Assembly: GCA_023376005.1 (NCBI GenBank)
Contig: CM042157.1
Coordinates: forward strand, 87,158,866 to 87,222,865
Source of the DNA: Doryteuthis pealeii
Lineage: Eukaryota; Mollusca; Cephalopoda; Myopsida; Loliginidae
Length of the DNA stretch: 64,000 nucleotides
Direction of reading: 5' to 3'
The position numbers were made by a program, and so were the translations under genes. Every line of letters begins with the position of its first letter. Position 1 is the first letter of the stretch. A model generated the notes under the pieces. It made no database searches, had not been told where the DNA came from, and saw only the letters and a list, made by a program, of their open reading frames with translations. This document shows, one piece after another, positions 1-10,114 of the stretch.

Positions 1-19
1 TAAATTGATGAAAAGCAAG

Positions 20-400
20 TAGTACTGTCCTCATCTTTATTTTACTACGCCAAGAAATACTACGAGTTCTTTTATGAATGAGATTCCCCTACCCAAAGAT
101 ACCCCGTGGAGATAGAAAGTTAATTGACCGCAACGAAGAACCACTTGTCTTGTAAGGTGATGTCTTTCCCTGACCACGCGAAGAAGTGTGATAGAATAGT
201 TTAGGGGCCGCTGATACTAATGACGACTACTAGAGATCTGTGTGCGCTTGTAAACGAACGAGCGTTGCCAACCACTTGATGCACGACTGTACAAGTCCTA
301 ATAGTACCGTGTGTTTTGAAGACGCGGTGGGACCCCACAACGTCACGTATACTATACGATTGGTAGTGTCGTGTAAAAAGCCCGCTACGTTACATACGAT
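20..400 (-). repeat. Degenerate LTR-like repeat (family L), copy 1
   Basis: This stretch is a poor copy of the sequence seen more cleanly at 23,455-23,830 on the other strand. Shared landmarks in order are a TTTATTTTACTACxCC block with AATACTACGAG, a TAATTGACCGxAAC block, CTTGTAAGGT followed by TTTCCCTGACCA, and a CTACGTTACATAC-like end near 390. The clean copy has a TATATAAG box and an AATAAA signal, which suggests LTR-type promoter and polyadenylation signals; no coding part is seen here. Assignment as LTR is an inference, and a non-coding DNA repeat is possible. Confidence 0.4.
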
Positions 401-639
401 TTAAGAATGTCTTCAAGTACGATCTAAAGTAATTTAACGTCAACTTTTACATCAACTCTAAAATTTGTCTCAGGACTGTCTCGGTGGTGGTGGCGGGCTC
501 TCCGTAGCGAGGTATTCATGTCTAAAGTCACCCTGGCGCAATACCATGGTCAATGAGATTGCAACAGCAATAGAGCACCGGCACATTATCAATATTTTCA
601 GGACATTTTTTTCACTTATAAATAAATATATATATATAT
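401..639. other. No gene seen
   Basis: AT-rich sequence ending in a short (TA)n run near 628-648. Open frames here are short and continue into the microsatellite, so they are not credible genes. Confidence 0.5.
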
Positions 640-1130
640 ATATATAATATAATAAAATAATATATAAAGGTTTTACATATCTATTTATAAGGTGACAAAG
701 GAACATTCACGATCATATTGGTTTCATGCGATGCAATCATCAGGTGAAGATGTTTCAAGTGCAAGGAAAATCGAAAAAATTTCAAAAAAATTCAGAAAAT
801 TCAATAGACATGGGATGTGTATGATTGGATAAAATGATGTGCATTTGTATGTGGTGGTAATTTGAATGTATGAGAGTGTTTATGGATAGCATAAAGGTTG
901 CGTACGCGGGGTAACTGGTCACACACATAATACAACGTTCTGTGAATGTGTGACATTTGATCAATGCTGACGTGCGAGCGTTTGTGTTTGCGTATGTTTT
1001 ATTTTGCATGTCTGGATGCGAGCGGCGTGTGTTGTGATGCGGGGGAGGAGGGAATGTATATTGTCGGGTCGAATTAATTGAGGGGGGTTTGAATAATATT
1101 AACATTAAGATTACAAATGTTGCATATTAT
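640..1130 (-). repeat. Hammerhead-bearing repeat (family C), copy 1
   Basis: A roughly 370-bp core is repeated in the same orientation at 5,610-5,975. Shared blocks in order are AGGTTTTACATATCTATTTA, a GGTGACAAAGGAACATTCAC block, TTTCATGCGATGCA, CATCAGGTGAAGATGTTTCAA, an ACATGGGATG block and GTGCGAGCGTT. The minus strand carries a hammerhead fold (see 706-748), so the element probably reads leftwards. No reverse transcriptase is present. It may be the end of a Penelope-like element or a non-autonomous derivative; the family is not recognised. Confidence 0.6.
706..748 (-). ncRNA. Hammerhead ribozyme, degraded copy
   Basis: Minus strand: helix I TTCAC/GTGAA, core CTGATGA, helix II TTGC-ATC-GCAT with one end mismatch, GAAA, helix III ACC/GAT with a C-A mismatch, then C at the cleavage position. 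It is homologous to the fully paired copy at 5,669-5,711 and differs by a few substitutions. Probably weak or inactive. Confidence 0.55.
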
Positions 1131-1140
1131 GTATAAATGT

Positions 1141-1142
<2 letters not shown>

Positions 1143-1185
<43 letters not shown>

Positions 1186-1199
1186 TTTTTCACTTATAA

Positions 1200-1236
<37 letters not shown>

Positions 1237-1262
1237 AGTGTGCGGGTGTGTGCGGTGTGTGT
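1143..1262. repeat. (TA)n and (TG)n microsatellite
   Basis: A long TA run, a short TACATTTTTTCACTTATAAA interruption, a second TA run, then a TG-rich run with AG and CG variants. Confidence 0.95.
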
Positions 1263-2056
1263 ATATTATTTGATTGGATTTTAATTGTCTGTCGACTTAA
1301 TATAAAAAATTATAAAACCGATTAGTAAGTAAATCAATTGTTCTACGTATGTAAAATTGACATAAAATGATTTAACGAGATTTAAAAACGATAATATATC
1401 GAGATTCTGAAAATCAACAGGATTTGGAATCATTAATTTGCATATTGGATTAGATTTGCGGCAAATCCGACAGGCAAACTGTCATTTATAAATCGTTCAA
1501 GCGTTAATCTACCAAAAATATTTTCAGATTAACATTGCACATAAAAAGATGTACTGTATTTGGGACGATTAACAAATTATTTAATAATTCAATCATTGTT
1601 TGTTTCTTTGTTCTTGTTTTACGGCATATCAGCCTCAATGGGTCATTTAATGCCGACTATGTTTTTGAAATGAATTGGTGATAATGTTTAATTTTCAAAA
1701 GGTTTTTTTTTTTTACATATTTTCTTTTGTGAATGAAACTTTTAGATGTTTTTGTTAACATATATTTTTGGGTTTTCATTTTTAATTCAATTATTAACGT
1801 AACTAGATCAATTTTTATCAAATCACACATTAGCGTGGCATTTTGCCAGACACTTTATGTGTCCTGGGTATTACGTTAAAATGTATCTAATGATGCAGTT
1901 CCAATTTTGGAACCCTGGGGCGTGTGGATTACCCATTTATCACCATTAATCCCAGGTCCACTCTGACCGGTGTAGAAGTGTCTTATATATGGATTAAATA
2001 GATAATAAATGTAAATAAAGTTTCTGACCGCCATCATTGGCCAGTTGAAAAGGACT
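1263..2056. other. AT-rich sequence, nothing recognised
   Basis: No long open frame, tRNA-like promoter, Helitron end or ribozyme core was found on either strand. Confidence 0.5.
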
Positions 2057-2155
2057 TAAAGTAAGTAAGTCCTGAGTTATAGAATCCTTTGGTAAGTGAA
2101 TAAGTCCTGAGTAATGGAATCCTACGTAGTGTCAAAGGTCCTGTGATATAATCCT
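2057..2155. repeat. Short tandem repeat of about 45 bp
   Basis: Two to three diverged units share the pattern AAGTCCTGAGT...GGAATCCT, the last with AAGGTCCTGTG...TAATCCT. Low copy number and local. Confidence 0.55.
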
Positions 2156-2408
2156 ATGTTCCGTCGTCCACGAAGATTCAAAGCATTGTGCGTAGGTATG
2201 ACCAGAACAGCCGGTATAAATAACAATATCAGCAGCAGAGTACTGCAAGTGATTGGCCAAGAGCTTGGTCACATGATTATCGCCGAGTCTGTACGTAGGA
2301 GGGGACTTTAGGCACACACGTTATAACAGAAAATCTCAACAAAATGAGTTTTAAAATGTGCTCAAAAACATCTTGAATAGACATTAAGCATGAATAAAAC
2401 AAAATATA

Positions 2409-2944
2409 TTTGGCATAAAATAACCTAACAAGTGTTGACATGCCTTAAAATTGTACCAACCAACCAACCAACCAACCAGCCAACCAAACATTTTAGAATG
2501 TATATTTTTACCAAATGATGAATATATAATTTTCTAAGTTGTCCGTCTGTAATTTCTCTCTAGGATCAGAGTGGGTATGTGCCTCATACCCCACTTTTAT
2601 GGGCTGGGCACAAAGCCTCGTTTTAATGTGGGCCCACCACAAGCCGAAGCTCATGGGTGGGAAAGAACAAAAATTGCGTCGATACCTCAGCATTCACCCA
2701 CAAGGGGAGCGCCTCAGGAATCGACGCTATTATTAAACTCTCGATAAGTCCAGCGGCCGAAGCTCGCTGGACCCCCGGTGTTAACCGGAAAATCGAATTT
2801 GCAATGAGTTCATAAAAAATGATACTCTATCTAGGATCAGAGTGTATCATCTGTATGCCAGTGATACGCTATTAAACATTTTCAGCATAAAATAACCTAA
2901 CATGTGTTGACATGCCTTAAAATCTACCAATCAACCAACCAACA
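2409..2944 (+). repeat. Direct repeats of about 65 bp flanking a SINE
   Basis: The block GCATAAAATAACCTAACA followed by GTGTTGACATGCCTTAAAAT and an (AACC)n tail occurs at about 2,410-2,485 and again at about 2,883-2,944. A shorter direct repeat, CTAGGATCAGAGTG, lies inside at about 2,561 and 2,832. A SINE-like segment sits between them. The AACC-rich tails suggest two copies of one element or a local duplication. Confidence 0.6.
2565..2795 (-). mobile_element. tRNA-derived SINE, family 3
   Basis: It is homologous to segments at 11,930-12,180 (+), 36,965-37,225 (-) and 42,545-42,800 (-). Shared blocks are GGGCACAAAG, CACAAGCCGAAGCTCATGG, an AAAATTGCGTCGAT block and GCGCCTCAGG. On the minus strand the head reads GGTCCAGCG..TTCGGCCGCTGGAC, which resembles a Pol III A-box region; the matching B-box (GGTTGATCCC) is clear in the better copies. 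This copy lacks part of the centre (the CCTGCCCCTTTAAAT block). Internal Pol III promoter is inferred. Confidence 0.55.
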
Positions 2945-2951
2945 ATTGATA

Positions 2952-3608
2952 TCTTATTATAATGGAGATTGTGTGTTTTTCTGTCTGTAACCGAAACTAT
3001 ATTCCTACTCAAGTCACAATTCTCTTAGTTATTGACATCACATTCTCCATGGTTTTATTTTTATCTAAACCTCAATTATTAATAAAATTGTCTTACATTA
3101 TTAATACTGTTAACTATGTCTACATACTGACAACATGCAATTATATTTATATATACAACAAAATAGCGGTTTACAATGTGAACTGGAAGGCTAATTTGTA
3201 TATTAATATTAAAAAATCGAATTTAATAAATATGTGCTTAGTATTATTGATTTCTAACTGTTTGGTTTTATTTTAATGAATGTAAGCAAAAATCTCTTCA
3301 ATAAATCTTAAATGAAATCCATTAACAAGAAAAAAATAACTGTCATTTTATTCTTTACTTCCTCTTATAAGTAAATACTTAAATTAGAAAAAAATAACAA
3401 TGAAAGACGAGAGTGATGGAAGAGTAAGTTTCAGTTGTTCTATTTTTTATTATACTCCCTCTGTTTCAAATCTTTTATTATACTCCCTCTGTTTCAAATC
3501 TTTTTATCTGTATTCTTATTTAGTTTCATTAGCCTTTCTAATTCAATACAATATTTTATTACATTAAAACTTAAATACTTGCACCCGGAGGGTGCATATA
3601 TTTGCTAG
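2952..3608 (+). mobile_element. Non-autonomous Helitron, family I
   Basis: The element starts with TCTTATTATAATGGAG directly after an A. It ends with the perfect hairpin GCACCCGGAGGGTGC, then ATATATTTGCTAG followed by T. These are Helitron hallmarks: 5' TC, a 3' hairpin about 10 nt before CTRR, and insertion between A and T without target duplication. Length is 657 bp and there is no Rep/helicase frame, so it needs a partner element. Other copies lie at 14,718, 19,088, 20,836, 39,351 and 51,845. It ends right beside a mariner transposase fragment. Confidence 0.8.
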
Positions 3609-3624
3609 TGCTATTAAAGAAAGA

Positions 3625-3965
3625 AACAAAACTAACAGTAACCGTAAAAGAAGATTTACCCAATTTTCGTCTTTGTTGTTATCGTAGAGTTTGTGGGGCC
3701 CAGCCAATTTCCATACTTTTCTGAGCTTTATGAGACGACGAAGGATAATGGAATGGTCCACAACGAAGTCTTTGGTCAACATTCTCGTTGTCAAACTTTC
3801 GCCCTCTTCCACGGATTCCAAAAGTGGCAGGTCGTTGATATTTTGAGGACTGACTCTTCCTTCTCCATCTGCGATGTTTGTATCACTCGAAACTTTAATC
3901 CCCTGAATCACCTTTCAACGGTGATTTTCGGATGCTGTCGTCCCGGCCTCATCTCCTAAAAGACG
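3625..3965 (-). pseudogene. Mariner-like transposase fragment
   Basis: The minus-strand frame contains ESLTTRMLTKDF, then VDHSIILRRLIKLRKVWKLA, then GPHKLYDNNKDE. This matches the N-terminal helix-turn-helix region of mariner/IS630-type transposases (pattern T-R-x-L ... VDHSTI-x-RRL-x-x-LGKVWKL ... PHEL). About 110 residues remain of a protein that is usually near 340. The catalytic D,D(34)D domain is absent. The frame runs into the Helitron 3' end at 3,608, so the Helitron probably inserted in or next to the transposon. No start codon or terminal inverted repeats are seen. Role when intact: cut-and-paste DNA transposition in the nucleus. Confidence 0.75.
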
Positions 3966-4013
3966 CTAGGCGGTACCTGCTGTAAAAGTGAACCGTGCTA
4001 GTTATGAACCACA

Positions 4014-4460
4014 TAGCGGTTTAAAAGTATTCTTATCGACAAGTTAATCTGATATGAAAGTGATATTTTAAGCCCCCACTCCAAGTTTTTTTTTTATCGA
4101 CAAGTAATTATAAATATTTAAAACCCCTCCTCTTTAAAACAGCTTTTTTAGCGGTTTGAAGGCGTTTTTATCGACAAGTTAATGCGATAAGAAAGCGATA
4201 TTTCACAGCCCTCCCATATTTTACACCCCCCCCTCTTTTAAAATATGTTTTTTCGGTATTTTCATTTTATTTTAATTGAAAACAAACGTCCGTCTTTTTA
4301 AATAAATACCACCGAGTTTCGAAAAAAACAAAAAACAAAAACAAAAAAAAAACATCAATTCATTAAACAAATGCAAATAAAAAAATCAGGAATTCTTTTA
4401 TCTATTTTGATTCAAAACAAATGTCACGTCTTTTTAAATAAATACATTTTTAAAAGAAAT
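4014..4460 (+). repeat. Diverged tandem repeat, period about 136 bp
   Basis: AGCGGTTT...TTATCGACAAGTTAAT...GAAAG.GATATTT recurs at about 4,014 and 4,150. ACAAA.GTC..GTCTTTTTAAATAAATAC recurs at about 4,282 and 4,418. The equal spacing suggests one diverged tandem array. Confidence 0.5.
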
Positions 4461-4518
4461 ACCATCTTTTTAGTTGAATTCGTTTGAAATCTTTATAATG
4501 TGAGGAAGTTTTTAAAAG

Positions 4519-4558
4519 TGTATATATATATATATATATAATATATATATTATATATA

Positions 4559-4609
<51 letters not shown>

Positions 4610-4678
4610 ATATGTGTGTGTGGTGTATGTGTGTGTGTGTGTGTCTATGTGTGTGTGTCTGTGTGTGTCTAAAACGTT

Positions 4679-4710
<32 letters not shown>

Positions 4711-5143
4711 GTGTGTGTGTGTGTGTCTGTGTGTGTGTTGTATGTGTGTGTCTGTGTGTGTGTGTGTGTGTGTGTCTATGTGTGTGTGTGTCTGTGTGTG
4801 TGTTGTATGTGTGTGTCGTGTGTGTGTGTGTGTGTGTGTGTCTGTGTGTGTGTGTCTATGTGTGTGTGTGTGTCTGTCTGTGTGTGTCTGTGTGTGTGTG
4901 TCTAAAACGTTTATATATATATATATATATATTTATTTATATATATATGTGTGTGTGTGTGTCTGTGTCTGTGTGTGTCTATGTGTGTGTGTCTCTGTGT
5001 GTGTGTGTTGTGTGTGTGTGTTCTAAAACGTATATATATATATATATATTTATTTATTTATATATATATATATATTGTGTGTGTGTGTATGTGTGTCTGT
5101 GTGTGTGTCTATGTGTGTGTGTGTCTGTGTGTGTGTCTAAAAC

Positions 5144-5183
<40 letters not shown>

Positions 5184-5210
5184 TAATATATATATATGTG
5201 TGTGTGGTGT

Positions 5211-5241
<31 letters not shown>

Positions 5242-5470
5242 ATGTGTGTGTGTGTCTACGTGTGTGTGTGTCTCTGTGTGTGTCTCTGTGGTGTCTCTTG
5301 TGTGTGTCTCTGTGTGTGTGTCTAAAACGTTTATATATATATATATTATATATATATATATTTATTTATATGTATATGTGTGTGTGTGTCTGTGTGTGTG
5401 TCTATGTGTGTGTGTGTCTATGTCTGTGTGTGTCTGTGTGTGTGTCAAAAACGTTTATATATATATTATT

Positions 5471-5512
<42 letters not shown>

Positions 5513-5600
5513 TATGTGTGTGTGTGTCTGTGTCTGTGTGTGTCTGTGTGTGTGTGTTCTAAAACGTATATATATATATATATATATACATATATAATAT
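4519..5600. repeat. Compound TA/TG/TGTC microsatellite block
   Basis: Long TA runs alternate with TG runs containing TCTA, TCTG and TCTC variants. The junction TCTAAAACGT(T)TATATA recurs at about 4,668, 4,901, 5,022, 5,135, 5,322 and 5,558 (CAAAAACG at 5,445), so a compound unit of roughly 110-230 bp has been amplified. Open frames across it (VCVCVCV, YIYIYI) are products of the repeat and not genes. Confidence 0.95.
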
Positions 5601-5609
5601 AATATAATA

Positions 5610-5975
5610 TAATATAAAAGATAAATATATAGGTTTTACATATCTATTTATTGGGTGACAAAGGAACATTCACAACCATATTGGTTTCATGCGATGCATT
5701 CATCAGGTGAAGATGTTTCAAATGTAAGGAAAATCGAAAAATTTCAAAAAAATTTCAAAAAATCCAATAGACATGGGATGCGTCATGATTGGATCTCTCT
5801 CCCAAATGAATGTGGTGTATGTATGTGAAGGTGAATTGAATGTATGAGAATGTTTATGGGCAGCAATAAGGTTGCGTACGCGTAGTGACTGGTCAACCAT
5901 AATACGTTGATCTGTGAGTGTGTGGTATTTTAGCAGCGCTTACGTGCGAGCGTTGTGTTTGTGCATGTATGTGTG
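5610..5975 (-). repeat. Hammerhead-bearing repeat (family C), copy 2
   Basis: Direct repeat of 640-1,010, with the same block order and about 5 kb between the copies. A (TA)n tract lies on its left side. On the minus strand it carries an intact hammerhead fold at 5,669-5,711. It contains no recognisable protein. Confidence 0.65.
5669..5711 (-). ncRNA. Hammerhead ribozyme, type I
   Basis: Minus strand read 5'-3': helix I TTCAC, core CTGATGA, helix II ATGC-ATC-GCAT, GAAA, helix III (A)CC-AATAT-GG(T), T at the cleavage position, then helix I partner GTGAA. All three helices pair perfectly (5, 4 and 3 bp) and every conserved core base is present. The fold predicts self-cleavage just before GTGAA. 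It lies in repeat family C, with (TA)n about 70 nt beyond its 3' side. Helix stability is modest and activity is not proven. Confidence 0.82.
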
Positions 5976-6762
5976 CGTGTATGTTTTTTTTCTATCGGTG
6001 TGTAGGTTGTGTATGTTTTATACAGACGGGTCGTGTTTATATATATATATATATATAATATATATTATAATATCTTTGGTGCGGTACCAAGTTTCTTAGT
6101 ACAAGGTGATTCTAGGGTGGGTCTAATTCTCTACCCGTAGTTTGTTGTAGAGTTTAGGTTCCGTATGAGAGCTCAATGTTTATTATTGTAAACAGACGCA
6201 AAGTTATTTGGGAATAAATGGTCCACAACCACGATACATGGTAGTTAAGGCCTTTTTATTCCCAAATATATTAATATAATATATATATATATATATTATA
6301 TATATGAATAGATGTTTTTCTTTATTTTGCCTTGTGGCTTACATTGAGTTTCCTATCGTGATCAGAGCCTCTCGATTTGACGTGAATTTTCTACCAGCAT
6401 CCCCAAAGGAACTTCGTTAGATCTATATCCTACACAACGTGGGCAGGAAAGTGAATGTAAGCTAAATCAAACCGAGAGTCGCAGTGGGTAAAGTCATGAC
6501 TAAACTTGAGTTAATACAACTGACTACCCCAATGGTCACGTCACAAATGAATACAAGTCAATGAGGGAATTACAGATATTCAATAGTAGATATAATCATA
6601 AAGTATAAACTTATACTCGTGTTCCTTAATTGTACAACCATTATCATCTTGCAACACCTCTGGTTAAAAATGAAACGATTCAAGATAAAATGCAAACATG
6701 TAAAGCCTGATTATTTGGTGTTGCTTATCCGCCAATATTATTTCTAATAAATGTCGTCGCCT
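5976..6762. other. No gene seen
   Basis: Contains short (TA)n runs near 6,039-6,075 and 6,270-6,304. The rest is AT-rich sequence in which nothing is recognised. Confidence 0.5.
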
Positions 6763-7390
6763 CAGCTAAATAATGTCCATTCCGTTTTTATTATAAAGAA
6801 AGGGAAGAAAAAGGACATGCTACAGATAAAAAAATATAAGAAAGAGTAGGGAAAGATAGAGGGGGTGAGCATGCAGAAGCTGTTTCAATTCAGCTAAATA
6901 ATGGGCCATTCCGTTTTTATTATAAGGAAAGGAAGAAAAGGGACATGCTACGAGAAAAGATGTAAGAAGAGTAGGGAAAGATAGAGGGGTGAGCATGCAG
7001 AAGCTGTTTCAATTCAGCTAAATAATGGGCCATTCCGTTTTATTATAAAGAAAGGGAGAAAAGGGACATGCTACAGAGAAAGATGTAAGAAAGAGTAGGG
7101 AAAGATAGAGGGGTGAGCATGCAGAAGCTGTTTCAATTCAGCTAAATAATGGGCCATTCCGTTTTATTATAAAGAAGGGAAGAAAAGGACATGCTACAGA
7201 GAAAAGATGTAAGAAAGAGTAGGGAAAGATAGAGGGGTGAGCATGCAGAAGCTGTTTCAATTCAGCTAAATAATGGGCCATTCGGTTTTTATTATAAGAA
7301 AGGGAAGAAAAAGGACATGCTACAGATAAAAAATGTAAGAAAGAGTAGGGAAGATAGAGGGGTGAGCATGCAGAAGCGTTTCAATTGAAT
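6763..7390 (+). repeat. Minisatellite, about 125-bp unit, five copies
   Basis: Units start with CAGCTAAATAATG at about 6,763, 6,892, 7,015, 7,138 and 7,263. Each runs through CATTCCGTTTTTATTATAA, GACATGCTACAG, AAGATGTAAGAAAGAGTAGG and GGTGAGCATGCAGAAGC. Units are over 90% alike and differ mainly by small indels in A-runs. No open frame spans the array. Confidence 0.9.
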
Positions 7391-7703
7391 ATCCTATGGG
7401 CACCTACACTTGAATAGACCATGTGTGGGTCAGCCTGCGAAAACCTATATCAATCAGCTCTGAGCAATAAACAGGTGTTGAGGAAGAGTCATGAGATCTG
7501 TGCTGCTGGCATGAGTGGATGGGTTTAGATGTGGCACAAGGCCAGCAGTATCAGGCACCCAGTGAGAATCAAAACTTACTAACTCAATGGTCTACTAATT
7601 AAGCTTGGCAATCATTACATCATATAGGGTGCCAGATTTAGAATGTAAGTATAAACGCTAAACTAAACATTTCTTTCTGCATTCAAGTATAATAACTCAT
7701 TGT
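7391..7703. other. No gene seen
   Basis: Mixed-composition sequence between the minisatellite and a SINE. No promoter, fold or open frame stands out. Confidence 0.45.
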
Positions 7704-7972
7704 GGAAGCGCGTGGTGTAATGGTTAAAGTCATGGAAATGGACTCGTCGCACCGAGTTCAAACCCTGGACGCGGTTTGCATTTCAATTAGTGCTAAATAC
7801 ATTGGGAAAGGTATGAACTCTACTCTCCCTCCAGCTATGGGTAAATAGTAGAGCAGACTGGGCTCTTTAACCTTGTTAGGCAACCCGTCTAGGAGAAGAA
7901 ACGCCTGAATTCAACCTGTTGAAATCCGCTTAAGAAATTGACCTGTGTCACATCAGCTCGTGCGGAGGGGTT

Positions 7973-7975
<3 letters not shown>
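7704..7975 (+). mobile_element. tRNA-derived SINE, family 1
   Basis: The head GCGTGGTGTAATGGTTAAAG resembles a Pol III A box, and GAGTTCAAACCCTGG about 35 nt later matches a B box. The body holds GCATTTCAATTAG, GGGAAAGGTATGAA, the block CAGACTGGGCTCTTTAACC, a GTCTAGGAGAAG block and the tail GTGCGGAGGGGTTGGTA running straight into (TA)n. Length is about 270 bp. Copies also lie at 8,963 (+), 9,340 (-), 10,440 (-), 12,385 (-), 26,543 (+), 34,585 (-), 42,050 (+), 43,640 (+) and 45,770 (-). It is transcribed by Pol III if active and depends on a LINE for movement; which LINE is unknown. Confidence 0.8.

Positions 7976-8018
<43 letters not shown>
7974..8018. repeat. (TA)n microsatellite
   Basis: An uninterrupted TA run joining the SINE family 1 tail to the next SINE. 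Confidence 0.95.
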
Positions 8019-8021
<3 letters not shown>

Positions 8022-8025
8022 CATT

Positions 8026-8257
8026 GAGTTGATTTTATAAACAACTCAGAAGAGCATCAACTAGTAATCGCAAGATTGCGAGTTCGATACCGCTCTCCCG
8101 CAACAGAGACTTGGTTATCTGACATGTGCGGTAAAGTGGGGAGGTGACGGTAGATATGGTACTCCACTCAAAAACAATCTTCTGGTCTAGCGCTAGCAAA
8201 AGGGGATAGCTCTTTCGCTGTCCGGCTGATACCGACAATAGGCCAACTTTACTTACT
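8026..8257 (+). mobile_element. tRNA-derived SINE, family 2
   Basis: The tRNA-like head contains GATTGCGAGTTCGATACCGC (B-box-like GAGTTCGATAC). It is followed by GTGCGGTAAAGT, GGTCTAGCGCTAGCAAAAGG and the tail GGCTGATACCGACAATAGGCC. The same body occurs reversed at 34,965-35,170 and, as a tail fragment, at 35,205-35,290. About 230 bp. Confidence 0.65.
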
Positions 8258-8261
8258 TCTT

Positions 8262-8281
8262 ATATATATTATATATATATA

Positions 8282-8329
<48 letters not shown>

Positions 8330-8815
8330 TTAGGTAACATTTTTTTCTTGTAGGCATTATTGAAAATATAATGCAGCCATTTTTTCTCTCCTGCAAGTTT
8401 TGTCTAGTTTTTTCGTTATTGCCGGATTATTTTTCTAATATCAGGCGTAAAATTGGGCTGATGTATTTGCCATATGTCATAGATCAAGTACTTTCTGTCC
8501 TATAATTACTATGAAATTATTTAATAGCAAAAGTAATATAATGAAATAATAATGATAAACACTAATAATAATAACAACAAATATAAACCCAATCTATATA
8601 AATAGAAAATGGAATAGCCATTGTTGTACGGTTTCAAATACCTTGAAGATGGCCCACGATAGGGCAGAAAGTACTTGGCCTATGACATATCGGCAAATAC
8701 ATCAGCCAATTTTCGCCAGATATTCAAAAATAATCCGACAATACGAAAAAACAAAGGACAAAACTTGCAGACAGAAAATGGCTGCATTATTTAACAATAT
8801 ATATATATATATATA

Positions 8816-8890
<75 letters not shown>
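8262..8890. mobile_element. Foldback (MITE-like) element with microsatellite ends
   Basis: Left arm about 8,345-8,510 and right arm about 8,640-8,800 are inverted copies: AATGCAGCCATTTT against AAAATGGCTGCATT, and GATGTATTTGCC against GGCAAATACATC. The arms lie outside a 130-bp AT-rich loop. Outside them, (TA)n(TG)n on the left mirrors (CA)n(TA)n on the right. There is no open frame. The right arm edge at about 8,650 carries a decayed hammerhead-like string, TTGAAGATGGCCC..GGGCAGAAAG. Confidence 0.7.
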
Positions 8891-8891
<1 letters not shown>

Positions 8892-8962
8892 CAGTGGCGA
8901 CTCGCCGGTCGGGCTTGTCGGGCTCAGCCCTAGTAAGCAACATTCAAGCATATCTATTTATT

Positions 8963-9246
8963 ATGGAGGCGCGTGGTGCAATGGTTTCTGTCGAAGAAAA
9001 TGGACACAATGAGACTAGTTCGAATCTGGACGAGACTGTTTGCATTTCAAATGGCCGCTAAGACTTTAGGAAAGGTATGAATCCAACTATTCTCCCTCAG
9101 CAATGGGTAGATAGTAGGTTAGACTGGGCTCTTTAACCTTGATTAGGTAACAATTCTAAGAGAAGAAAAACTATAAAATTCAACTGTTAAATCCACTTCA
9201 GAAATTGACCTTTGATCATATCCTGTTCTGTGCGGAGGGTTTGGTA
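8963..9246 (+). mobile_element. tRNA-derived SINE, family 1
   Basis: Starts with GGAGGCGCGTGGTGCAATGG, has a weakened B box (TAGTTCGAATCTGG), the TAGACTGGGCTCTTTAACC block and the tail GTGCGGAGGGTTTGGTAAATA. Nearly full length. Confidence 0.75.
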
Positions 9247-9339
9247 AATATTGTAACCCAAAAAAGTAAAATAATCTTTTGTAATTCGTCTATTTCATTC
9301 GCTCGACCGCCCATTTAGCTACGTAGGGCGAAAGTGGAG

Positions 9340-9575
9340 TGTTGCATTTCATGGATTGCTCAGCTACAATGATCTCGTCCTTAAGCAACACAAGGTCAAT
9401 TTCTTAAGTGGATTTTAACAAGTTTGAATTGAGTTTCCTTCTCTAGACTTGGTTACCTAGCTTAAAAAACCTAGTTTCCCAAACTATTTACCGCATAGCT
9501 GGAGGGAGGCTAATTGGATGTATGAATTTTCTCAAGGGTATTAATGATGTGTATATGGCTTTGGTAAATAAAGTT
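9340..9575 (-). mobile_element. tRNA-derived SINE, family 1, diverged
   Basis: In reverse it shows AAGGTCAATTTCTTAAG, GAGTTTCCTTCTCTAGAC, GGTTACCTAG, AAACTATTTACCGCATAGCT and GAATTTTCTCAAGGGTATTA. The promoter head is largely lost. Confidence 0.65.
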
Positions 9576-10110
9576 AGCAGACATCACCCAAGATGCATTA
9601 TTCCAATTCATGTATTTTTCTTCCTTTCATTACAGCGTAAGTTATCAAAGACTTGGAAATAATAAAAGTTCCTCTATATTCAATCCCGAAATCCATTTGA
9701 AATGAAGAAACCAAATTCCTTTCCCAAAGATTCTTGTAATCAACAATCATCTTAAAACCAAAGAATCGGTTCTTTGTGGCGATTTGGCGAGTATTCGAAA
9801 ATATTCTTTGTTCTTTTCCTCCCCCCTCCAACAGAAAAGGACATTCATTGTAGATGGGGCTTTTACATCTCAAGCCAATTGTATCCTATGCTGGATCGAT
9901 CCACTGGTCGATATAATTCATTGGTACTCATAGAAAAGTGGGCTGCTGTACAGCGATACCTAAGAATCTATACAACAAGGTATGGTGTTATGCAACTTGG
10001 GTACAATATGCAAATCGATTCTTTTTTACCTGAAATCAAAACAGAATCACACATTATAAAAACAATTTTTTTAGTGGCAATGCTTTTTCTGTAAAAGAAA
10101 CAGGCGATTA
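9576..10110. other. No gene recognised
   Basis: An open frame of about 106 codons at 9,774-10,094 (+) and one of 91 codons at 9,598-9,873 (-) overlap on opposite strands. Neither shows a known motif. They may be relics of the LINE whose RT remnant follows. Confidence 0.35.
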
Positions 10111-10114
10111 TCTC

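Noticed and set aside
2560..2845. CTAGGATCAGAGTG pair as a SINE target-site duplication
   Set aside because: About 35 bp of extra sequence lies between the SINE head and the right copy, and larger direct repeats surround it, so a local duplication is equally likely.
3693..3959. 88-codon plus-strand frame
   Set aside because: Shadow of the mariner-like frame on the other strand.
4612..5602. Several overlapping Cys/Val-rich open frames
   Set aside because: Products of (TG)n and (TA)n microsatellites.
6763..7390. CRISPR-like or coding array
   Set aside because: Long near-identical tandem units without spacers or an open frame.
7704..7780. Functional tRNA gene
   Set aside because: A and B boxes are present, but the acceptor and anticodon stems do not pair; it is a SINE head.
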